Positions 54,653-62,662 of a DNA stretch of 64,000 nt are shown here, piece by piece (position 1 is the first letter of the stretch; the number at the start of each line of letters is the position of its first letter). The notes under the pieces were generated by a model. The model had not been told where the DNA came from. It saw only the letters and a program-made list of their open reading frames with translations, and ran no database searches. The DNA comes from Andreprevotia sp. IGB-42. Lineage in GTDB: Bacteria > Pseudomonadota > Gammaproteobacteria > Burkholderiales > Chitinibacteraceae. The stretch spans positions 1-64,000 of the forward strand of contig NZ_WXTX01000009.1 of NCBI RefSeq assembly GCF_009848685.1. The letters run 5' to 3'. The position numbers and the translations under genes are program-made.

Positions 54653-55690
54653 ATGAAAAAAGGCCAGCAATATGCCAACCCGCTTATCCAGTCCGACCCC
54701 AAGCCCAGCCCGCGGTCCATCGAGCGCGCAGCGGGCACGCTCGATTGGGTCGACAACTTCAAGCCACCCCCGCCGCCATCGAAAGCAGTCATTGCAATCG
54801 TGCAGCACGTGCAGCAGAACTATGCGATAGGCGCTGATATATGGCAACGGGACAACCCCAAGCTGGATTTCCAGCAATACGCACAAGACCGGTTGCGCGC
54901 ATATCGCGCCGAATGGGATGACCCGCGCTCGACGATCAAGGTAGATCAGCCGGAATTCGCAAAATACGCCGGGTTCCGCGCCGGGCAAGACCAGCTCAAG
55001 GCCATTGCGGATGTTGCCGATAGCCGCACGATTGGCGATATTGCCGGTGATTCGGTAAAGGCGGCCGCGCGCGGGATATCCCGTCTGGTGTATGACGCCT
55101 CGCTGCTCACCGCGCCGTTGAATCCGGTGATGTTGTACCAGGATCTGGATGGTGGCATCGGTACAGCGCAGCGCATCGCACTGCGGGATCGCCAGTCATC
55201 TGACGACTTCTACAACAATGCCCAATCGGATGGATTGAAAGCCCAGAAGGCGCGTTTTGCAAGTCGCACGGATCGGGATGTGGCGGGGACCGTTCAAGCC
55301 GCAATCGATAACCCCGGTGTGATTGGTGACATTGCCTCAGAGCAAACCGGCCCGGCGCTGCTAACCGGCTTGGGTGGCAAGGCGCTGCAAACGACGGGTG
55401 CGTCTGCACGGGCTTTATCCGCATTCGGGCTTGGTTCCGAAGTGACGCAGTCTGGTCTTTCCACCTATGGGCAAGCTTTGCAGGATGGCGCCAAGCCTGG
55501 CGACGCGCTGCTGGCATCCGCGCAAGCGATGCTGACCACCGGGCTGATCGGCAAGACGCTGGGCGATGGCAGCCGCTTGGCCCGTGCGCTGGAACATGCG
55601 CCCGGCAAGTACAGCATGGGTGCACACGCATGCAGACATGCTGGTGCGCGAGCCGTTGAGCGAAGCCGCACAGGAAGTGCTGGCCGATAA
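54653..55690 (+). CDS. 5' segment of carrier gene, large mobile-element-type protein
   Basis: A 345-residue segment beginning at ATG 54653 (MKKGQQYANPLIQSDPKPSP). No signal peptide. An N-terminal proline-rich stretch (FKPPPPPSKAV) and Gly/Ala-rich helices (DSVKAAARGISRLVYDASLL) recall large phage ejection or LPD-type proteins. No enzymatic motif is visible. The last about 20 residues belong to a shifted frame and are unlikely to be native. Confidence 0.6.
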   Translation: MKKGQQYANPLIQSDPKPSPRSIERAAGTLDWVDNFKPPPPPSKAVIAIVQHVQQNYAIGADIWQRDNPKLDFQQYAQDRLRAYRAEWDDPRSTIKVDQPEFAKYAGFRAGQDQLKAIADVADSRTIGDIAGDSVKAAARGISRLVYDASLLTAPLNPVMLYQDLDGGIGTAQRIALRDRQSSDDFYNNAQSDGLKAQKARFASRTDRDVAGTVQAAIDNPGVIGDIASEQTGPALLTGLGGKALQTTGASARALSAFGLGSEVTQSGLSTYGQALQDGAKPGDALLASAQAMLTTGLIGKTLGDGSRLARALEHAPGKYSMGAHACRHAGARAVERSRTGSAGR

Positions 55691-56348
55691 CCTTGCCGGC
55701 AACTTGGCTACCGGCGAGGATGCCTTCGACAACTGGCAGGAAAGCGCCGTGCTCGGCGCCACTGGCGGGCTTGGGCAATCGCTTGCGTTGCAGGGTGTGG
55801 GCAAGGGCATGGCGCTAGGCAGGCAGCAGGCTGACATGACGCGGGTACTGGAGCCGGTTGTTGATCTGCAGCCTGGCGAGATGCGACGATCGACTGTATC
55901 CGATCCACAGGCGCCATCCCCGGCTTCAGCCCATGCCATCAGTAATGCGGATGGTCTGCCCGGGGCCGTTGCCGGTGAGCAGTCTGTGGCGGCCGGCGTT
56001 GTACCGGTACGGACTATCTTGCCGCAACCAGATGAGCAGCATGTCTTTGAACCCGGACAGCACGCTGAACCCGATCCATCTGTCCCCGCCCATGAGCCGG
56101 ATGTTTCGGCGGTGGCGCAGGCAACAAGACCGGATTCTTTGGCGCGGGAGTCAGATAATGCCGCTGCAAATGGCATTGAAATGCCGGCGGATGCCTTGAC
56201 TACGCAAGCCCGCGTCAGCGCCGCTGATCACGACAGCCCGATTGTTGAACCTGTGATTGAACCGGGAAGCGAATCGCAACAGCACGCATATTGGCAGGCC
56301 CAGCAGCGCCGCCGTGATGCCGGTTTGTACGTAATGCGGCAACTCTAA
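55638..56348 (+). CDS. Middle segment of the broken carrier gene
   Basis: This frame continues the carrier after the frameshift. SEAAQEVLADNLAGNLATG and AVLGATGGLGQSLAL are the E/Q-rich and Gly-rich motifs often seen in large mobile-element proteins. The following region is Pro/Glu-rich (VRTILPQPDEQHVFEPGQ) and looks like a flexible linker. It ends at TAA 56346-56348. Without repair it has no good start signal; the ATG at 55638 is only the nearest. Confidence 0.5.
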   Translation: MLVREPLSEAAQEVLADNLAGNLATGEDAFDNWQESAVLGATGGLGQSLALQGVGKGMALGRQQADMTRVLEPVVDLQPGEMRRSTVSDPQAPSPASAHAISNADGLPGAVAGEQSVAAGVVPVRTILPQPDEQHVFEPGQHAEPDPSVPAHEPDVSAVAQATRPDSLARESDNAAANGIEMPADALTTQARVSAADHDSPIVEPVIEPGSESQQHAYWQAQQRRRDAGLYVMRQL

Positions 56349-56390
56349 GCAAAAGCTGACAATGCGGAGGAACTGGCCCAGCGGCAAGCC

Positions 56391-57512
56391 ATGCCCACTT
56401 ATCAACGTGCGTTGGGCATGTGGCTGGATGCCGATGCACGGTTGCAGAAAATGGCGCCCTTGCCCGCTACGCCTGTTCGGGATGCCATGTCATTGCCGGA
56501 AGCAGAGGCGATACAAACTGCTTCAGGCGCTGCGCCGCCGTTGTTACCTGCCGTACAAACGCCAATGTACACGACCGCGCAACATGGTGCGGTCAGGACG
56601 CCGCAGCCGCAGCCAACAGGGGCGCTGATCTTTGTTCCGGAGCGGGTACTTAATCGCAACGGCGAGCCTTTCAGCCGTGCCGCGCTGGCAGATCTTTACG
56701 CCAGGGCATTCGGGCTTTCGGCTACGCATCGGGCTGTCGCAGCTGGAGATGGATTTATGTTGCAGCAGCTGGCAAATCAAGTGCTGCGCGTTGATGAGGT
56801 ACAACACAATACACAGTCGTTGGACGGTGACGTTGTTGTCTCAGCTGCTATGCTGCCTTTCAATGGCGCCGCTTCGGAGTCCGGTTTTATTGAGCAAATC
56901 GCACATCCGGGCAAGCCTGATCACACAAAGCCCGTGAATACGATGCCCGATTCGCTCGCAGAGGCTGACATAGCGGCGGATGCTTATGGATTCACTCCCG
57001 GCAAGGCGATGACAGTCGATGAAGCATCGATTGCGCTCGCAAAAGCCACAGGCTTGCGAGTCGATCTGTTTGGCGGTAAAAAGTCAAAAATAGGTGGAGC
57101 AATCAATGTGGATATTGAAGCAATGGAAGGTGTGCGAGCTGATTTGACAAAAGGCTTGGGGTTTCTGCCAGCTGCTTCGAGCGCTGAAATAACGGCATTT
57201 AACCCATTCATTTCTGATCGGAGCGCGATGTTTGCAAATGATAGGCTTGCTGAAGCACTGCGAGTTCTCAAGCCCGGTGGAGAAATGGTCATTGCCGCAA
57301 CGAAGGGTAACTCTTATGTGAAACTTGGCAAGTTCCCAAGTGAGGAACAGTTAAATTTGATGGGGTTCGACCCGGTTGAGTACAAGGCGCCATTGACTGC
57401 CATGGCTGACTATCCAGCCAGGTTCGGTGGTGTTCGGTTCAGCCGGACGGATGGGATGGGCTTTATCAATCCGGATGACATGATTGTCATTGTCTTGAGG
57501 AGGAAACCATGA
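56391..57512 (+). CDS. Candidate methyltransferase-like toxin, C-terminal segment
   Basis: A 373-residue segment in the same frame as the middle one. Residues 1-197 are a linker with no motif. Residues about 198-373 resemble a class I methyltransferase: the glycine-rich strand VDLFGGKKSKIGGAINVDIE, then GVRADLTKGLGFLP, TAFNPFI, and LAEALRVLKPGGEMVI, which is the typical post-motif strand. The stop overlaps the next gene by ATGA. A toxin that modifies or binds a nucleotide or RNA is a plausible role, inferred from position and fold. Confidence 0.6.
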   Translation: MPTYQRALGMWLDADARLQKMAPLPATPVRDAMSLPEAEAIQTASGAAPPLLPAVQTPMYTTAQHGAVRTPQPQPTGALIFVPERVLNRNGEPFSRAALADLYARAFGLSATHRAVAAGDGFMLQQLANQVLRVDEVQHNTQSLDGDVVVSAAMLPFNGAASESGFIEQIAHPGKPDHTKPVNTMPDSLAEADIAADAYGFTPGKAMTVDEASIALAKATGLRVDLFGGKKSKIGGAINVDIEAMEGVRADLTKGLGFLPAASSAEITAFNPFISDRSAMFANDRLAEALRVLKPGGEMVIAATKGNSYVKLGKFPSEEQLNLMGFDPVEYKAPLTAMADYPARFGGVRFSRTDGMGFINPDDMIVIVLRRKP

Positions 57513-57898
57513 CGGCTGTTAAAGGGTTTTTCGACGAGATCGGCTTTTCTGAAGCCATTTGCACTGGCTTCGAGTGGAAAGGGAATGATCTTGAAGTTTT
57601 TTTTGAAAAAGGCGTTGATATCAGCGGTTCAGTACATCCGCTGGCAGAAAAGTTCTCGTTTGAAAGCCCATGCAAAATTACTTTTTCTGATGTTGCGAAA
57701 TCCGGCTTGAAAATATCAAGGTTGGTGGCACTTCCCAATTCTTTTGAAACTTCCATTGTCGAGCGGACCGCAGATCCCTTTCCGGTAGGGGGTATTCATG
57801 ACTTTCATCTGGAGGGGTTCATGGACGGTAATCCGGAAAAGCGATGGTTTGTCTGGACGCTGTCAGCCAAGGAAGCTTATTTTGATGACCTGGAATAA
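57509..57898 (+). CDS. Candidate immunity protein paired with the toxin segment
   Basis: A 129-residue acidic protein (MTAVKGFFDEIGFSEAICTG) that starts within the preceding gene's stop (ATGA overlap), the usual coupling of a toxin and its immunity. Beta-rich, with no transmembrane helix or catalytic motif. The low GC of the region fits recent transfer. The family was not recognised. Confidence 0.6.
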   Translation: MTAVKGFFDEIGFSEAICTGFEWKGNDLEVFFEKGVDISGSVHPLAEKFSFESPCKITFSDVAKSGLKISRLVALPNSFETSIVERTADPFPVGGIHDFHLEGFMDGNPEKRWFVWTLSAKEAYFDDLE

Positions 57899-58004
57899 AA
57901 GATGGTTCGAAAAATAGTGCAGTGGCAGTGCGGCAGGAATTCCTTCCATGGTCCAGTAAAAAGATAAATTACCCTTGATGACTATGAGATAAAGGAGTGC
58001 GCTA

Positions 58005-58337
58005 GTGAAATTTCAAGAGGTTGAACTTGAAAAGGTGATGCTGGAGCCTGCCCGGTATATGGATGTCAATATTCTCGTCAAAGGGCTCCTTGCCGTTCGG
58101 GCTGACAAAACAACGCCCTACATAGAGGGCGCTACGGAAGAAACGCGTCTGGAGATTTCAGACAGGGATTTCGTGGATCGCCTGTTGGATAATGTCCCTT
58201 GCTATGTGGGCGGCAAATTTTTGTATCATGATCAGGTGAGCATTGTTGCCCGTGCAGGGGGTGGCAAGCATGGCCCCGTGCTGGACGAAATTGTGAAGGT
58301 GGTTTTTGTCAGGGGAGGGGAAACATTTACGATTTAG
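58005..58337 (+). CDS. Second candidate immunity protein (GTG start)
   Basis: A 110-residue protein starting at GTG 58005, seven bases after AAAGGAG. MKFQEVELEKVMLEPARYMD, LEISDRDFVDRLLDNVPCYV and HGPVLDEIVKVVFVRGGETF form an alternating strand pattern, as in small immunity proteins. It may protect against a toxin now lost or be a second specificity. No signal peptide. Confidence 0.5.
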   Translation: MKFQEVELEKVMLEPARYMDVNILVKGLLAVRADKTTPYIEGATEETRLEISDRDFVDRLLDNVPCYVGGKFLYHDQVSIVARAGGGKHGPVLDEIVKVVFVRGGETFTI

Positions 58338-58451
58338 CATCGCAGGTGTTCAAGATGATTGTTGTAAAAAGACATATTCCCGGCCGGACGTCATGGGCGT
58401 TGATTTGCTGTTAAAACGCCAGCTGACGTATAAGGAAAATGTTGAAGCAAT

Positions 58452-58483
58452 GCCATGCAGTTTATTCAAATAAATTGCATGGC
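58452..58483. repeat. 14-bp-stem hairpin in the toxin island
   Basis: GCCATGCAGTTTATT and AATAAATTGCATGGC are inverted with one G-T wobble, giving a 14-bp stem and a short loop. No T tract follows, so a terminator role is uncertain. It sits between the second immunity gene and the decayed cassette, where such palindromes may mark a recombination end. Confidence 0.5.
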
Positions 58484-58587
58484 TGACGAGAGGTAGTGGT
58501 TTTTTGCTTGTAGAAGTATCTTTATCCGGATCTTCTGGAATGGATTCCATCATCTTGGCTTGATTGGTTGTGTGGTGTGATCGTTGA

Positions 58588-58913
58588 AGTTGCAAGAAAG
58601 GCGTTCTGGGGCTTGATATCTATGCTTATAAAAATCTGAGTGCACAGTTGGGAACAGGTGCGGACATGTTTGCCAGTGCCATGAAATTGTTCGAAAATGA
58701 AGGGCTGAGGGTTGCCGCCATTCGTGGTTTCTGGAGGCCGGGACAGGGTAGTGATAACTACAGACAATATACGGAAAATCTTGAAAAGGGCATGGCCCCG
58801 AAGCAAGCTGCTGCAAATACCTGGACGGGAAGATCGTTGCCCGATTTGGTTACCCGGTAGTCAGTGAACCCGAGGATTATTTTGGAAATATCCGGGTTAT
58901 ATTTACGCCATGA
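58588..58913 (+). pseudogene. Decayed orphan toxin C-terminal domain
   Basis: Reading in frame from 58588: GLDIYAYKNLSAQLGTGADM, AIRGFWRPGQGSDNYRQYTE and AANTWTG, which resembles C-terminal domains of polymorphic toxins. After TWTG a one-base loss near 58829 hides the real tail, IVARFGYPVVSEPEDYFGNI, which ends at a TGA at 58911-58913. A second shift seems present upstream near 58607 (VEVARKAF...GLD). It lacks a start and is not expressed as one protein. Confidence 0.6.
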
Positions 58914-58926
58914 AAAAGGAGGTTCT

Positions 58927-59162
58927 ATGAAAGAGATATTGTCCGGTGTCAAGCCTTCCGAGCTTTTCAAGGAAATGATTCGTGCGGGCCCGGGCGTTAA
59001 AAATCATGACATTGCAATGGCGTTCAGAGACGCTTCCCTGATGTAGATGGCGTGGCAATCAACGCAATATGGGGGTGGCAGCGCGAAGGCAGGGAAGGAC
59101 TCTCTGATGAAGTTCTCAATGCCATTCTTTTTGACTGCCTGAAGGGTGCAGACTATCTTTGA
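58927..59162 (+). pseudogene. Decayed immunity gene of the orphan cassette
   Basis: Begins at ATG 58927 after AAAAAGGAGG (MKEILSGVKPSELFKEMIRA) and stops at TAG 59044-59046 in the read frame. One missing T at GCTTCCC (about 59030) would restore a longer frame with DVDGVAINAIWGWQREGREG and GLSDEVLNAILFDCL, ending at TGA 59160-59162. Its length (about 78 residues) and place fit an immunity protein. Confidence 0.6.
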
Positions 59163-59626
59163 GGTATTTACAGCTTGGCTTTATGCCGGCGACAACGCGC
59201 GATATAAAATATTTGATTGTTTTTGAGTATTGATTGTGCCGGAACAACAAAAGAATGATGGGGGCGGGGCCCACGCCAGGTTCTGGTGGTGATGATTTCA
59301 ATAAAGTTTTTTTTCGGTCATGAAAGGCAAGCGCTTCTGTTCACAGATTATCCCCGATGAAAAGCGCTCACCTGTTTCAATAAAAGCTTTCAGGAGGGGG
59401 CTCCCGATAATCTGCCTTTTTGTACAGGAGGCACTTTCTGTATTGTGACCATGCAAGCATGATTGACCGCATTGGCGCGGGCTTCAAGCAAGGGTGAGGG
59501 TGAAGGTCGACAGAGAGGTCGAAGTGTTCACGCTCTGGCCATTTAGTTGCCGCGCTATTGGGTCATGTGATTTGCAAGCGTACTTGCAGCCGCGTTATGT
59601 GGGAATCAGAGGTGGCGGTTGACCTA
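59163..59626. other. 464-bp region between the island and lptM
   Basis: No convincing gene. It contains a nested inverted-repeat element (59344-59421, listed as a finding) with CAGATTATC (59344-59352) pairing with GATAATCTG (59406-59414) and a T tract after it. This is the right edge of the accessory island, on the side where lysA normally follows lptM. Confidence 0.5.
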
Positions 59627-59845
59627 TCAATCCCGCAACGGCGTAATGCTCACCGGCTCAGCCGCCGGTAACACGGCAGTGACTGCTGATGCCACCGGTA
59701 CAGAAGCGGGCCGTGCTGCCGGTCTGGATGCGGCCTTGCTGCTCTGGGCAGGCGTGCTGCCCGGCTTGGGCAGGTAAAGCGGGCCCTTGAAGCCGCAGGC
59801 GGCCAGCAGGGTGGTGGCAAGAAGTATCAGGGCGCAAACACGCAT
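59627..59845 (-). CDS. lptM: LPS-translocon maturation lipoprotein LptM (YifL)
   Basis: A 72-residue lipoprotein that assists LptD disulfide maturation. MRVCALILLATTLLAACGFK has the lipobox LLAAC (Cys17), followed by the invariant CGFKGPLYLPKP. The Ala/Pro-rich tail is typical in betaproteobacteria. It is divergent from cyaY, as elsewhere. In most relatives lysA follows; here the toxin island does. Confidence 0.9.
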   Translation of the reverse strand: MRVCALILLATTLLAACGFKGPLYLPKPGSTPAQSSKAASRPAARPASVPVASAVTAVLPAAEPVSITPLRD

Positions 59846-59900
59846 GGCCGGGAGGATTGGTGGCAAAATCGGCATCATATCACTCGACTGCTGGCCCCCA

Positions 59901-60212
59901 ATGACCGAATCCGAATTCCTTGATCTCTCTGATGCCGTGTTTGCGCAAATCGATACCGCGCTGGAAGACGCTGACCTGGATGTCGAAACGCTGCTGTCCG
60001 GCAACGTGTTCGAGATCGAGTTCGACGATGGCAGCAAGATCATCGTCAACCGGCATGTGCCCAACCACGAGATGTGGCTGGCAGCGCGGAACGGTGGTTT
60101 CCACTACCGGCTGGTGGATGGCCAGTGGCGCAATACGCGTGGCGATGGCGAGCTGTTTGCCGATCTGGCTGCATCGGTCAGCCTGCACGCAGGCGTGGAT
60201 TTCAGCTTCTGA
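59901..60212 (+). CDS. cyaY: Frataxin-like protein CyaY
   Basis: A 103-residue iron-binding protein that regulates Fe-S cluster assembly on IscU. MTESEFLDLSDAVFAQIDTA has the conserved acidic helix, and NVFEIEFDDGSKIIVNRHVP and EMWLAARNGGFHYRL complete the fold. Starts at ATG 59901. Divergent from lptM across 55 bp. Confidence 0.95.
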   Translation: MTESEFLDLSDAVFAQIDTALEDADLDVETLLSGNVFEIEFDDGSKIIVNRHVPNHEMWLAARNGGFHYRLVDGQWRNTRGDGELFADLAASVSLHAGVDFSF

Positions 60213-60625
60213 GCTGGGCCGATCTGGGCTGGCTGGGCGGCTTGTTTGCCTCGGCGTTCTTGTCCGCCACCCTGCTGCCGGGGAACTCGGAGGTCGCCCT
60301 GGCCGCCTATCTGATCAAATGGCCGCAACAGCTGTGGCCGGCATTGCTGGTGGCTACTGCGGGTAACAGCCTGGGTGGCTTGGTCACGGTCTGGCTGGGC
60401 CGGCGTATTCCCCCGGCAGAAACCCCGCGCAAGGTGGCTTTGCTGCAGCGCTGGGGGCCAGTCATCCTGCTGGCCACGTGGTTACCGGTGGTGGGCGATG
60501 CACTATGCATTGCCGCAGGCTGGCTGCGCTGGCCGTGGCGCCGTATCTGGCTGTGGCTGGTGCTGGGCAAATTTTCCCGTTATGCAGTGATTGCCGCGCT
60601 GGGCCCCTATTGGCACAGTGCGTGA
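60209..60625 (+). CDS. YqaA-like membrane protein, non-ATG start
   Basis: A protein of about 138 residues like E. coli YqaA (SNARE-associated/DedA-related), with FLSATLLPGNSEVALAAYLI, AGNSLGGLVTVWLGRR and WGPVILLATWLPVVGDALCI. No ATG or GTG lies at the expected place; the reading begins at or near CTG 60209, overlapping the cyaY stop by four bases (CTGA), or at TTG 60242. The open frame itself extends back to 60074. Function in membrane homeostasis is inferred. Confidence 0.72.
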   Translation: MSWADLGWLGGLFASAFLSATLLPGNSEVALAAYLIKWPQQLWPALLVATAGNSLGGLVTVWLGRRIPPAETPRKVALLQRWGPVILLATWLPVVGDALCIAAGWLRWPWRRIWLWLVLGKFSRYAVIAALGPYWHSA

Positions 60626-60667
60626 TGGCCGGTGCATTGCGCACCACCATGGATAAAGGATTAACGC

Positions 60668-62137
60668 TTGAAGAATGGCCTGATGCAGCGGTTGCTGGTG
60701 ATCGCGTTGGGGGTTGCACTGGCGTGCCCTGCCGGCGCGGATACCCTGTCCACGCGCCTGCCGGACATGGGCGATATCTCGCAGGAAGGGCTGAGCCCCA
60801 CGCAGGAGCGGCAGATCGGCGAATCGGCGATGAACGAGCTGCGCCGCAGCGGCGTGATGCTGGACGATGCCGAACTGCAGGCCTATCTGAACCAGCTGGG
60901 CAACCGGCTGGTGGATGCGTCGGGCAGCGGGGTGAGCTTTACCTTCTTTCCGGTGGGGGATAAGGAGGTCAACGCGTTCTCCATCCCCGGCGGCTTTATC
61001 GGCGTGAACACCGGCTTGCTGGTGATTGCACAGCATGAGTCGGAGGTGGCCAGCGTGCTGGGGCATGAAATTGCCCACGTCACCCAGCACCATATTGCCC
61101 GGCTGATCGATGGCACGCGCTTCACGCCATGGATGATGCTCGCCGCCATCGGCGTGGCCATCCTGGCGTCGCGCTCCGGGGGCGGCAATGTGGGATCGGC
61201 CGCGGTGGCCGGTGCGCAGGCGATGGCGATCCAGAAGCAGCTCGATTTCACTTATGCATTCGAGCAGGAAGCGGACCGCATCGGTATGGAAACGCTGATC
61301 AGCGCCGGGTTTGACCCCGCCGCCATGCCGGCATTTTTTGAACGGCTGCAACGCAGCAACCGGCTGGTGGAGGCCAACGCGCCCGAGTTCCTGCGTACCC
61401 ACCCGGTGACCTACAAGCGGATTGCCGATGCACAGGCACGGCTGAAGGAAATGCCATACCGGCAGGTGGTGGATTCGCCTGATTTCTGGTTCATGCGTGA
61501 ACGCGCACGCGTGCTGCAGGGCAAGGCATCCGAGCTGGTGGATTTCTATCGCAAGGCATTGGCGGAAAAACGCTACCCCAACCTGCCCGCGTATCGCTAT
61601 GGGCTGGCACTGGCGCAATTGCGCGCCGGTGATGCGGCGGCGGCGGAGAAAAGCCTGAAAGACACGCGGGTGGCATTCGGCCTGACGCGCTCGCATCCGG
61701 CCCTCGAGTCGCTGGAAGGGCAGATCCTGGTGGCGGAGGGCAAATTCGACGAGGCGCTGGCCAGCTACGCGCGCGCCACGGTTGCCTTCCCCGAGTATCA
61801 CGCGCTGCGCTACGGGCAGATCGATGCATTGCTGGATGCGGGCAAGCTGGATCAGGCGCTCAAGGCCACGCAGGAATCACAACTGGTTTACCCGGGAGAC
61901 GCGTATTTCTACCAGCGCGAGGCGCGCATCCACGCCAAGGCGGGCAGGGTGCTGCAGCAGTACCGGGCACAAGGTGAGTATTTTGCACGGCTGAACGAAT
62001 TCAGCGCCGCCATCGAGCAATTGCAGATGGCGCAGCGCCAGAGCGGTGGTGATTTCTACACCATGTCCGGGCTGGAAGCGCGCTTGCGCGAGCTGCAGCA
62101 GAAGGTGCGCCCGGAAACCTGGCGCGACGGCGGCTGA
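60668..62137 (+). CDS. BepA-like M48 family metallopeptidase
   Basis: A 489-residue periplasmic protease/chaperone like BepA (YfgC) that aids or degrades outer-membrane proteins such as LptD. TTG 60668 is chosen, since AAAGGA lies seven bases upstream; an ATG at 60683 is an alternative. A signal peptide, the HExxH site GHEIAHVTQHH with the third ligand in FEQEADRIGME, and a C-terminal TPR-like region (340-480) are present. Its closeness to lptM fits an LPS-assembly role. Confidence 0.9.
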   Translation: MKNGLMQRLLVIALGVALACPAGADTLSTRLPDMGDISQEGLSPTQERQIGESAMNELRRSGVMLDDAELQAYLNQLGNRLVDASGSGVSFTFFPVGDKEVNAFSIPGGFIGVNTGLLVIAQHESEVASVLGHEIAHVTQHHIARLIDGTRFTPWMMLAAIGVAILASRSGGGNVGSAAVAGAQAMAIQKQLDFTYAFEQEADRIGMETLISAGFDPAAMPAFFERLQRSNRLVEANAPEFLRTHPVTYKRIADAQARLKEMPYRQVVDSPDFWFMRERARVLQGKASELVDFYRKALAEKRYPNLPAYRYGLALAQLRAGDAAAAEKSLKDTRVAFGLTRSHPALESLEGQILVAEGKFDEALASYARATVAFPEYHALRYGQIDALLDAGKLDQALKATQESQLVYPGDAYFYQREARIHAKAGRVLQQYRAQGEYFARLNEFSAAIEQLQMAQRQSGGDFYTMSGLEARLRELQQKVRPETWRDGG

Positions 62138-62152
62138 ACGAGCCCGGTGGCA

Positions 62153-62590
62153 TCAACGGCGTAGCGTGTTCAGCCGCTGCCTTAGTACATCCAGGTATGT
62201 GGCAGGGTCTGGCGCGTGGCCATGGCGCTGTGCCTGCCAGATCATTTCGCCGAGGCCTTCGATCATCTCGTGCATGGCCACGTGCTCGTCGCCGGTGGCC
62301 TGGCACAGCGCCGCATAGGCCGCTTTCACGCCGGCGGGCTGGTCGATGGAGAGTTGCTCTTCCACCGCCAGGTGCATGCTGATGTGCAGGAACGGGTTGG
62401 TTTCGCCGTGTTCGGGTGGCCAGTCGCGATCCAGGTATTCCTCGGCCAGGTAGCCATGGTATTCCGGGTGGCGTGCCAGCACGCCGGCAATCAGTTTTTC
62501 CAGGTCTTCCAGCGGTTGGCCGGCCTGAAACTTGCGCCAGGTGCCGACAAAAAAACGTCGCGCCTGTTCGCGTGATGGGTTGAACAGCAT
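62153..62590 (-). CDS. DUF1841 family protein
   Basis: A 145-residue cytoplasmic protein (MLFNPSREQARRFFVGTWRK) with HPEYHGYLAEEYLDRDWPPE and NPFLHISMHLAVEEQLSIDQ, the DUF1841 pattern found mostly in betaproteobacteria. A conserved histidine set suggests metal binding (inference). ATG 62590 is preferred because GGAG precedes it. Confidence 0.88.
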   Translation of the reverse strand: MLFNPSREQARRFFVGTWRKFQAGQPLEDLEKLIAGVLARHPEYHGYLAEEYLDRDWPPEHGETNPFLHISMHLAVEEQLSIDQPAGVKAAYAALCQATGDEHVAMHEMIEGLGEMIWQAQRHGHAPDPATYLDVLRQRLNTLRR

Positions 62591-62662
62591 CTGCAATACT
62601 CCAGGGTATGCGGGTATTTTCCGCTTATCCCGCTTCAACATCCATCTTCAGGAGTAACAAGC

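Larger units (their letters stand above)
54653..57512 (+). pseudogene. Broken carrier-toxin gene (phage-like N-terminus, toxin C-terminus)
   Basis: A single ancestral frame of about 950 codons is recognisable across three open segments. The 5' segment ends at 55690; a +1 shift at the GGG run 55618-55620 moves into the second frame. An in-frame TAA at 56346-56348 (CTC-TAA-GCA, probably once CAA) then separates the third, which is in the same frame. The N-terminus looks like a phage or integrative-element large structural protein; the C-terminus is a methyltransferase-like domain. The three pieces are listed separately. Confidence 0.65.

Noticed and set aside
54581-54655. 25-codon leader peptide before the carrier gene
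   Set aside because: No ribosome-binding site and no attenuator hairpin; chance frame.
58648-58860. A complete 70-residue gene with a TTG start
   Set aside because: It is the middle part of a longer toxin-like domain whose frame begins at 58588 and whose tail lies in another frame; treated as a decayed fragment.
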